Below are positions 32,249 through 41,267 of a DNA stretch of 64,000 nt, in pieces. Below the pieces are notes generated by a model. It had not been told where the DNA came from, did not search any database, and was given only the letters and a program-made list of their open reading frames with translations. Position numbers and translations under genes: made by a program. The DNA comes from Molossus alvarezi (taxonomy: Eukaryota > Chordata > Mammalia > Chiroptera > Molossidae). The stretch spans positions 91,904,327 to 91,968,326 of the forward strand of contig CM073891.1 in the NCBI GenBank assembly GCA_037176705.1, read 5' to 3'. The stretch's first letter is position 1. Each line of letters starts with the position of its first letter.

Positions 32249-33190
32249 TCATTGCCATTTTGTTTGTTCATACATTTTATCTTTTTCTTCAAAAAGACCC
32301 TTCATCATTTCATATAATAATGGTTTGGTGGTGATGAACTCCTTTAACTTTTTCTTGTCTGGGAAAGTTTTTGTATGTCCATCGATTCTAAATGACAGCT
32401 TTGCAGGATAGAGTAATTTTGGTTGTAGGTTCTTGGTTTTCATCACTCTAAATATTTCTTGCCACTCCCTTCTGGCCTGCAAAGTTTCTTTTGAGAAATC
32501 AGCTGACAGCCTAATGGGTACTCCCTTGTAGGTAACTATCTGCCTTTCTCTTGCTGCTTTTAAGATTCTCTCTTTGTCTTGAACCTTTTGCATTTTGATG
32601 ATGATGTGTCTTGGTGTGTGCCTCTTGGGGTTCATCTTGTTTGGGACTCTCTGTGCTTCCTGGACTTGTATGTCTGTTTCCTTCACCAAGTTAGGAAAGT
32701 TTTCTGCCATTATTGTTTCAAACAGGTTTTCGATTTCTTGTTCTCTCTCTTCTCCTTCGGGCACCCCCAAGATGCGAATGTTGGCACGCTTGAAGTTATC
32801 CCAGAGGCTCCTTACTCTATCCTCATTTTTTTGGATTCTTTTTTCTTTTTGCTCTTCTGATTGGGGATTTTTTGCTTCCTTATATTCCAAATCGATGGTT
32901 TGCTCCTTGGATCTACATACTCTATTATTGAAGCTGTGTAAATTATTCTTTATTTCAGTTAATGCCTCCTTTAATTCTAACTGTGTATCCATGATTTCTA
33001 ACTGGTCCTTTTTTATGCTCTTGATGCCCTCCCTAAGTTCACTGAGGTTCTCACCAAGTTCATTGAGCATCCTTATAAGCAGTATTTTGAACTCAGTATC
33101 TGTTAGGTTGCTTATCTCCCTTTCGCTTAGTTCTTTTATTGGGGTTTTGTTCTGTTCTTTCATTTGGGACCTGTTTCTTTGTATCCTCAT
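32249..33190 (-). CDS. ORF1: L1-type ORF1 protein of HAL1, intact, 313 aa
   Basis: The L1 ORF1 product is a trimeric RNA-binding nucleic-acid chaperone that packages element RNA in cytoplasmic particles. The start MRIQRNRSQMKEQNK matches the usual placental ORF1p start. Residues about 35-110 form a Leu/Ile heptad region (trimer coiled coil). About 135-217 is the RRM (NIRILGVPEGEE; TPRHIIIKM at 192-200). About 218-299 is the C-terminal domain (PIRLSADF; QARREW at 238-243; KKLKEFITTKP). There is no stop or frameshift. The older copy at 16.5 kb ends at MLKGLL, whereas this one reads on 14 residues after MMKGL, probably a lost stop. ORF2 does not follow. Translation in the animal is not shown. 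Confidence 0.88.
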   Translation of the reverse strand: MRIQRNRSQMKEQNKTPIKELSEREISNLTDTEFKILLIRMLNELGENLSELREGIKSIKKDQLEIMDTQLELKEALTEIKNNLHSFNNRVCRSKEQTIDLEYKEAKNPQSEEQKEKRIQKNEDRVRSLWDNFKRANIRILGVPEGEEREQEIENLFETIMAENFPNLVKETDIQVQEAQRVPNKMNPKRHTPRHIIIKMQKVQDKERILKAARERQIVTYKGVPIRLSADFSKETLQARREWQEIFRVMKTKNLQPKLLYPAKLSFRIDGHTKTFPDKKKLKEFITTKPLLYEMMKGLFEEKDKMYEQTKWQ

Positions 33191-34137
33191 TTTGGCTGCC
33201 TCCCTGTGTTTGTTTCTGTGTATTACTTAATGAGCGGTATGGGGCTCGCTGAGACCCGGTGCTGCTCGTTTGAAAGAATTTAGGAAAAACCTGAAGCAGA
33301 TTCCAAGACCGGCCAATCCTATGGTTAAGCAAGTGACAACAGCTTGAAAGTTGTGTGAGGCGGGGCGGGGCGGGGCCTCAAGGAGTCAGCAGGGCGGGGC
33401 TACCAGTGCGAGCCAGGTTGCTGGAGTCCCAGATATGGCTTCTGTCTGCCGCCCCGGGAAGGGCTCACCAAAGGAACAAAGGCCTCTTACAGCACGTTTG
33501 TCCCCGATGAAGGCCCCTCTCCAGCCCTCGCTCCAGTGCCAAACAGCTCAGTTCTTCCCTGTGTGTCTCTGGTGCCCCTCGAGCTGCCTCCCCTCCGAGC
33601 TTAGAGGGAGAGAGTCCGATAAGTCCGTGCGCGGGCCCTTTAGGGAGCTGCCTGGGCTCCAGCCGCTTCAGCCTCCCTGAGCCTCAGTTTCTGCTGGTTT
33701 TTCCAGCCAGAAGTTATGGGGACTTCTCTTCCTGGCACTGGAACCCTGAACGGGGCACCTAGTGTGGGACGGGGACCCCCTCAGTCCTCAGGAAGGACCT
33801 TCCCAGCCGCGGGAGCCTCCTGATTTTTATCCACCACGCTTGGGTGTGGGACCAGCCCGTCTCGCCGCTGCGCGCTCCGCCGCCGCTGCGCCGCCGCCGC
33901 TGCCCCTCGCGCCACCGCCGCCGCCGCCGCCGCCCCTCGCGCCGCCGCCCGTCCTACCGGTCTGGATGTAGCTGCTTTTTTTTTCCCCTTAGTTCCGTAG
34001 TTGTACGACTTCCATTCAGCTTGATTTCAGGCGGTTTTGAATGATGGTTGTTCTTTAGTTTAGTTGTAACTTTGATGTGGTTGTGGGAGGACGCGATACC
34101 GCGTTTACCTACGCCACCATCTTGACCGGAAGTCCCT
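33191..34137 (-). promoter_or_regulatory. HAL1 5' UTR / internal promoter, CpG-rich
   Basis: A 5' UTR of about 950 bases for the young HAL1. It begins with the AAGATGGTGGCG-type motif common at mammalian L1 starts, where YY1 binds in human L1. A CGC/CCG triplet-rich tract lies at 33,868-33,960 and repeated GGGGCGGGGC boxes at 33,358-33,376. It is by far the densest CpG stretch in the window. Promoter activity is inferred from family biology. Confidence 0.6.
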
Positions 34138-34154
34138 GTTTTTATTGATTTTTT

Positions 34155-34337
34155 AGAGAGAGAGGAAGGGAGAGAGATAGAAACATCGATGTGAGAGGGA
34201 TACATCGATTGGCTGCCTCTTGCACATACCCTACTAGGGACTGAGCCCACAACCCAGGCATGTGCCCTGACCAGGAATCGAACCAGGACCTCTTAGTCCA
34301 GGGGCAATACTCAATCCACTGAGCCACACTGGCTGGG
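34155..34337 (-). mobile_element. Ves SINE, host of the HAL1 insertion
   Basis: The head is at the right (CCAGCCAGTGTGGCTCAGTG on the minus strand). The body runs to CTCTCTCTAAAAAATC, and the rest of the A-rich tail is separated by the HAL1. GGAACTATTTT at 34,338-34,348 and 31,602-31,612 is a likely TSD of this SINE, now 2.7 kb apart because of later insertions. Confidence 0.88.
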
Positions 34338-34700
34338 TGGAACTATTTTCTTTATACTATATACTCTTATTTTTGTTTCCTGTTTCCAAAACTACTTATT
34401 CAGATGTTGCATGTTCTGGACTGCCCGACATCTGCCATTTTATTTGCCATCTTTCTTTTCCCTAACTTCTCTCCCTTGTGCTGTCTGTGGTATTCTGATC
34501 TTTTTTGTTTTACTTCTTCATTTTATTAAAATATATTATTTAATGGCTTACTGAGAAGGGGTACGAGAGAAGTAAATCTTTTGAAAACATGTGAATGTAC
34601 CCTCACACTAGATTGGGAATGGGGCTCTGTATCTCAACTCAATCTCTGAAATATAATTTTCTTCAATTATAATTTTTAAAATTAGTCAGGGATATTGTGA
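34338..34700 (-). mobile_element. Ancient HAL1/L1 relic, right part
   Basis: Continues the antisense relic broken at 31,612. TATTCAGATGTTGCATGTTC and TTTGCCATCTTTCTTTTCCC match the pattern of old HAL1/L1 ORF1-region sequence. It includes the second copy of the 155-base block also seen at 31,245-31,395. Confidence 0.4.
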
Positions 34701-35250
34701 TTTTTTATCTTTTTGTTTTGTTTGTTTTAGATATTTTCTTTTGACTATTTCTATACCAAAAATAGAACAGATCATTAAACCGTGGTGAATTCATATAGGT
34801 GAGGACTACACAATAATTAAATGCGTAAACAATAGCCAATGTGGCCATCATATGAAGATTTTGATATTTAATAACCTGGGCCTATTAAAAAAAATTGTAT
34901 TGTATAAAAGTCATATTTACAAAAGAATGCATATAATATAATTTTGTGTATATCAAGTTTAAGAAGGAGCAAAAGTTAAACCATAGATTGGTTTGGTAAT
35001 TATTCGTAGGTGATGTAACAGCAACAACAACAAAAGACGGAATCATGAGCACACAGTGGTGGTGGGTGAGGTAATATGGCAGGAATGGGTACACAGTGGG
35101 CTTTAAATTACTGTTAACAGGGAGGTTAGTACCTGGGTATTCACCCTATCCTTCTTACTGAAATAAATAGAAATGGTTTAAACATTTGTGTATGTGATAT
35201 ATTTTCCTTCAAAATTAAAGAAAACAAAGAAACTGGGGCAAGGATGTTGG
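34701..35250. other. AT-rich sequence with a possible old L1 3' scrap
   Basis: The 34,975-35,240 part (GGGTACACAGTGGGC, TTTGTGTATGTGATATATTT) vaguely resembles an old L1 3' end. The rest is unrecognised. Confidence 0.25.
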
Positions 35251-38200
35251 ATGTTTCATGTGTGAGAGTAGACAGAAGGGAGTGAGTCCAGCCGGTGCCA
35301 GGGGATTATAAGGAAGGGCGATGAGAAGGGAGCTTCCAAGAGTGATGAGCCACCAAGCAGCAGAGGCTTATATGCAGTGGCCTCCACAATCGAACAGAAG
35401 ACAAGGATATTGATCCCATCGCCTGACATGGGGTGAGAGGGAATAAAACACACTTGAAAATGCTATAGGAGAAGCAATGTCATCAGGGGTACATTTTGAA
35501 AGGTTAAGTCAGTTATTTGACTGGGTAGAACATAGGAGGGTAATATTTGGGGAGACAATCGATGGGAGGGACAACCATTGGTTCTGGAATGAGGTAAACA
35601 GGGCTAGTCTTCAAAATCTGTGCCAGGACAGTGTGCAATGGGCTCTAAGAGAGTTTCGCGTATGATTGGCAATGAGGCTGTGTTTAAGATGTGGGGAAGG
35701 TGAACATTTCTTTCCTTTGTTGTCAGTTTGATGGGAATAACTGGTAGCAAAAGTGACCTCTAATTGAATGATTCTTTTTATGGGGAAGAATGAGTTTGGG
35801 GTCAACTTCAAAGCTGCTGAGTTTGGCCCTTTGACTTACGTATTTATTTATCATCACCAGTGGCCGGGTGATGCCAGTGGATTTCTGTTTCTGACACCGG
35901 TGTATCTCAGAATTTGTAATCAATGCACGTGCAGTGCCTTTAGCCGACTTTTGCTGTCACAGCTCTCACATAAGCGACTTGGGTATCTCTAAGAGCACAA
36001 TGGATTTGGATACTTTTCTGCCCTTTTGTCACTCTGTGTCTGAGAACAGAGGGAGGAATCATCAATAAAAGTTTTTCCTCTATAGCTTTACTTGACTATA
36101 TCCTGTACACCCTAGAGGTTCTAGTTTTGACATCACTTCATCAGGGAAACCTATCTTTGTCTCTCATGTCTGATTTATATACTTCTCCTAACTTCTCCTT
36201 CAGTGCTCCGTCCTTCTGTCAGAACACAGATCTCACTAGACTGTCATTGCAGGCTCAACAGAAATTTCAGTGTTTAGTCAGTTTCCTCCAGAAAACTTAA
36301 AATATCCTTCTCCAGTAGCCCTGAACTTCAGCTGTCTCAGGCTATGCTGTTATCAAATACTTTATTAATGCCAATCTTTGCACAGTGCTGTGTTAGGACA
36401 ACTTTATCACATACCACTTAAAAGGTTTTCCTCTTATGATTGATAGCTAAAACCTGACAAGGGTCAGCCATTCCACACTGACTTAATGAAAGAATAACTT
36501 CATCTTGAATTGTTGAGAAGAGGTTATAGGAGCGTGTTTCCACAATATTAGCATGTTAAGAGAAGGTAAGTAGGATTTTCTTTCCACCTAAGACAATAAA
36601 ATGCTGACTGTGCCAGGCTAAGCTAAGCAGGAGTATGCTGGGTCAGGATTTGGTGATGTCTTTGAGGAGCACCTTCTATAGAATAGCGATTTAAAAAATA
36701 ATTCAGCAACAACTATCTTTGAGTCACTTCTGAACCAGCCTTCTGGCCAGGTGTTCAGGGAGTGCTGGACCAATGGAAATGCTGCCTTAATGATGCTTCT
36801 TACTTTGGGTCTGTTATACTTGTGATTATTATTCATCACTAGAGACCCGACTTTCCCATGCAGGGTCAATCATCCCCTGCAATCCTAGAAGCAGTGGGGG
36901 CAGAATTTATGCTGCATCATCTTCCACTCTCCCAACACCTAAAATGTTCTGTAGAAGGGAAGATAGGCAGATAAGTCACTTACTTTATGCCTGAGGGGTC
37001 GGGGTATTTTATTAAAATAAAAAACAAATGCAAAACAACTGGTGACGGTAAAAATCCACTAAGACTGCATATTGATATTTCAATGAAGAAATTAAGTGGA
37101 TGAAAGCTTTGTTCTGAAAACCATTAATGGAGTATTTTAAAAGAACCAAACATTGAATAGCACACTGTTACAGAAACTGCATGGACTACTGTATTAAATA
37201 GTGATTTATATTTGCACGAGGGGGCAAAATAGTATATCTAAGTCTTAAAACGTTCACCCTCCTCACTCAGTAGGATTTCTGTATTTGCCTCCTTGACTCC
37301 AGTTTTATTGTGATTGGCCTGGATAATGGATGAAGAGGAGGCAACATGATTATATCTGGACCAGCACCCATAAGCCAGTGGCAGGTAACCAAGTGTTCCT
37401 TTCAATGATGGCACAGATTCTAAGCCAAAAAAAAAAAAAAATTAATTGATGAACATTAAAAAGAGAAGAGATTCTCTGCAAGTTGGGTACAGTGGGCAGG
37501 AGTGGAAATGAGAAGATGCATGGACATTGAACAGTGAGAATACCTACATGGCCAGGAAGTTAGGGAGACAGCAACACAGAGATTTGAGAGCAACTGCTAT
37601 GATGAGTAAGTAACTTTGAGAGATAGAGATAATTAATAGCATCACCGTATAATGCAGTTATGATAAATTTGTAATGCATTTTGGGTGTCAGACTGGTGGG
37701 TAGTCTTGTTTGTTTGTTTTTAAGCCAGCACTGTGTTGAGATTGGCTTAGAGGAAGTATAGTTATATTCAGGGGTCATATTTAAAATAATGCACAAGGGT
37801 ACAGACCAATAAGACAGTTACCTGACCCATAAAAACAGAGGCTAGTCATTATACTGAACTAATATGAATTTACTCAATAGGTTACTATAATGAGATTATT
37901 AAGATAGTAGTATCTTGTTCTTTGTTACTTTAAACAGAGTCAGATAGAATAATGAATATTTTTATTTCATATATCACATACTCTATATTTTATATATCCA
38001 TGTTAGTATTTTTCAATTATTAGAAATTTGAGGCCACAGAATTGAAAGAAAGTGTGTTATACCTTAGGTGCTATATTAAGGCACTTTACATAATTGAGAA
38101 AACATTTTAAAGAATCTGAAAACACAGATAATCGGACTTGAATTTTTGGAAACCTGATTATTTTTCTAGATACCAAAATATAAAAAAATTGAAAAGGAGA

Positions 38201-39290
38201 AAACTTATTAGAAAGGCCATCAATAGACCAATTCAATAGCAAATAAAGATTTGCTAGTTTTTCTTTGCTATTTTAAATTGCAATAGTCTCTAAATAAAAA
38301 ATTATTTTTATTGCACTTAATTTAATGGTTTAGAAGAGAAGACTTTTCTGATTAACAACAAATAAATTAATCTGATAATTTAAAAAATATAAATTAGTTT
38401 GAATGAACACTTTCCCTATGGTATTATGAATAGATTTTTAATTATGAAAAATCTCATATTAATACTACTTTTTGAGAAACAGCGACTGACTTTCTTTACT
38501 CAAATCAACTTGTAAAATTAGTATTAGAAAAAAAATTGGAATGACTAATAAATCAATAAAAGCATTGAAAAGTACAAGGTCAGTCAGAAAAAACCTTTGA
38601 CTTTAAAGACAGTTTTGTGGATTTTAGCATAGAATGTTTGGGTTTGCATTTTACAAAAATTTAAGTTATTTTAATGAACTAGTAGACAATGATATTAAAA
38701 TCTAACCTTTTTTTTTTACAATGATAGAAAACATTGCTAAAGTATATTTTATGACAAGCTACAAATGGGAGTTGGGTTTTGTTTTTTTTTACAGGGAAAT
38801 TATAATTTGAGGAAAGCAATTTAATATCTTTGTGTCTCTATTATCATACCTGTGCTCTAAGATTCTGTGGATATATAAAGTGATCCTAAGTGCCAAATGA
38901 TCATTATAAAAAGTTGGTAAATAGGGATAGTAAAACAATTTGTGGCCTTTGCTAACATTTATGTAGGTTTGATTAGTTTACCAATCCCCACAAATTGTTC
39001 TAATTTCAAGTACCAGGTAACCGAGGTCTGAGCAAGCCACACTGGGTGAAACATGGTAGAGTGAACTGCTAGGTTTGGCAAACAGAGCAGTTTTCTCATA
39101 AGCCATCTTTAATAGGTTAAGGAAACGAATTCATAAAGTATAACTATGAAATTTAAAAAGAATGTAGCTCTAAAAGCAAATTTCCTTACAGGGAGAGAAT
39201 ACAAAACACACAGTTTGTTTGTTTGACATTTGTACTTACCTTCTTTTATTTCTATGTGTATAAAAAGTAATAAAAGTCAGTACAACATTC
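35251..39290. other. Unique sequence, about 4 kb without a recognised gene
   Basis: The longest stretch without a recognised repeat. Short ORFs (35,477-35,665; 35,768-35,992; 36,618-36,869 minus) have no domains or convincing splice context. An A-run at 37,427-37,442 has no recognised element attached. Composition turns strongly AT-rich after 37.8 kb. Confidence 0.3.
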
Positions 39291-39303
39291 CTATTAAACT
39301 CTT

Positions 39304-39690
39304 TATTTTGTTGTTTTGTTTTTTTAATTTTCTTTTTGTTACAGATGTTTCTCCTTTTTTACTCCATTGACAGCCTCCTCCCCATCCCCTCAGCCCCGTC
39401 CCCGGCTTTGTTGTCCATGTCCATTGGTTATGCATACATGAATTTGAGTTCTGTGGGTTATCTCTTCCCACCCCCTCTTCTGAGGGTTGTCAGTCTGTAC
39501 CCGACTTCCATGTTTCTGGGTCTACCCTATTCCTCAGACTGTTATGTTCATTATATTCCACAAATAAGTGAGATCATGTGGTATTTGTCTTTTTCTGCTT
39601 GGCTTGTTTCACTTAGGATAATACTTTCCAGTTCCCTCCATGTCGTCTCAAAGGATAAGAGATCTTTCTTTCTTACCGCTGCATAGTACT
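39304..39690 (-). mobile_element. L1 segment 1: 3' UTR and ORF2 end
   Basis: Antisense L1 3' end. Phrases on the plus strand are TGTCCATTGGTTATGCATAC, CAAATAAGTGAGATCATGTG and GATCTTTCTTTCTTACCGCT, followed by the break at GCATAGTAC. It begins with a T-rich run next to the left TSD. Confidence 0.85.
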
Positions 39691-41267
39691 CCCATCAAAA
39701 ATCTACTAGACTTAATAAACGATTTTGGCAAAGTAGCAGGATACAAAATTAACATCAAGAAATCGACGGCATTCTTGTACACCAATGATGAACTCACAGA
39801 AAGAGAAACTGAAAAAACAATCCCATTTACCATCGCGCCAAAAAAATTAAGATACCTAGGAATAAACTTAACCAAAGAAGTAAAGGACCTATTTGCAGAA
39901 AACTACAGGTCATTGAAAAAAGAAATAAAGGAAGATATAAAAAAGTGGAAGCACATACCCTGTTCATGGATTGGAAGAATTAACATCATTAAAATGTCCA
40001 TACTACCCAAAGCAATCTATAGATTCAATGCAATCCCCATCAAAATACCAACGACATATTTCATAGAACTAGAACAAATACTTCAAAAGTTCATACGGAA
40101 CCAAAAAAGACCCCGAATAGCCACAGCAATCTTGAAAAAGAAGAACAAATTAGGTGGGATCACAAGACCAGATATCAGGTTATACTACAAAGCGACTGTA
40201 ACCAAAACAGCCTGGTACTGGCACAAGAACAGGCATATAGACCAGTGGAACAGAACTGAAAACCCAGAAATGGACCCAAGGCTATATGCTCAATTAATAT
40301 TTGACAAAGGTGGCAAGAGCATACAGTGGAGTAAAGACAGCCTCTTTAATAAATGGTGTTGGGAAAATTGGACAGCTACATGCAAAAAATGAAACTAGAC
40401 CATCAACTTCCACCATACACAAAAATAAACTCAAAATGGATAAAAGACTTAAATGTGACTCGTGAATCCATAAAAATTCTAGAAGAAAATGTAGGCAACA
40501 AAATTTCGGACATCATACACAGCAGAATTTTGAGTGATACATCACCTAAGGCAACAGAAACAAAGGAAAAAATGAACACATGGGACTACATCAAACTAAA
40601 AAGCTTCTGCACAGCAAAAGAAACAATCATCAAAATGGAAAGGCAACCCACTGTATGGGAGAACATCATTGCCAATGATGTATCAGATAAGGGATTAATT
40701 TCCAATATATATAGAGTGCTCATACAACTCAACAAAAGGAAGACAAAGAATCCAATTAAAAAATGGGCAGAGGACCTGAATAGACACCTCTCCAAACAGG
40801 ACATACAAATGGCCAAGAGACATATGAAGAAATGCTCAACATCACTAATCATCAGAGAGATGCAAATTAAAACAACAATGAGGTACCACCTCACACCTGT
40901 CAGAATGGCCGCCATCAACAAATCATCAAACACAAGTGTTGGCGAGGGTGTGGAGAAAAGGGGAGTCTAATACACTGCTGGTGGGAATGCAGACTGGTGC
41001 AACTGCTGTGGAAAACAATATAGAGTTATCTCAAAAAATTAAAAATTGAACTTCCATTTGACCCAGTGATCCCACTTCTAGGAATATACCCTAAGAAGCC
41101 TGAAACACCAATCAGGAAGAATATATGTACCCCCATGTTCATAGCAGCACTGTTTACAATAGCTAAGATCTGGAAACAGCCCAAGTGTCCATAAGTAGAT
41201 GAATGGATAAAAAAGCCATGGTACACATACACAATGGCGTACTATGCAGCGGTAAGAAATAAAGATC
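39691..41267 (+). pseudogene. L1 segment 2: inverted ORF2 C-terminal part
   Basis: Sense on the plus strand. Two overlapping frames carry ORF2 sequence after the reverse transcriptase core: 39,691-40,392 ([72 protein letters not shown]) and 40,353-40,970 ([36 protein letters not shown]). A frameshift near 40,390 and later stops break it. A copy of GTACTATGCAGCGGTAAGAA lies at its right end (41,238), and the inverse lies just left of its start. Confidence 0.8.

Larger units (their letters stand above)
31829..34137 (-). mobile_element. Full-length HAL1 (half-L1), intact ORF1, inserted in a Ves tail
   Basis: On the minus strand, in order: a 5' UTR beginning AGGGACTTCCGGTCAAGATG, GC-rich with a CGC/CCG triplet tract; an uninterrupted ORF1 (33,190-32,249); an L1-type 3' UTR of about 360 bases; and an A-rich tail. 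No ORF2 is present. The 18-mer GTTTTTATTGATTTTTTA occurs at both ends (31,811-31,828 and 34,138-34,155) without mismatch. It equals the A-rich tail of the Ves SINE at the right, so the element integrated into that tail. The perfect TSD and open ORF1 indicate a young insertion. Mobilisation would need reverse transcriptase from L1 in trans. Confidence 0.85.

Noticed and set aside
32595..33230. 211-codon plus-strand ORF
   Set aside because: Antisense shadow of the intact HAL1 ORF1; hydrophobic Ser/Leu-rich text typical of a reversed coding frame.
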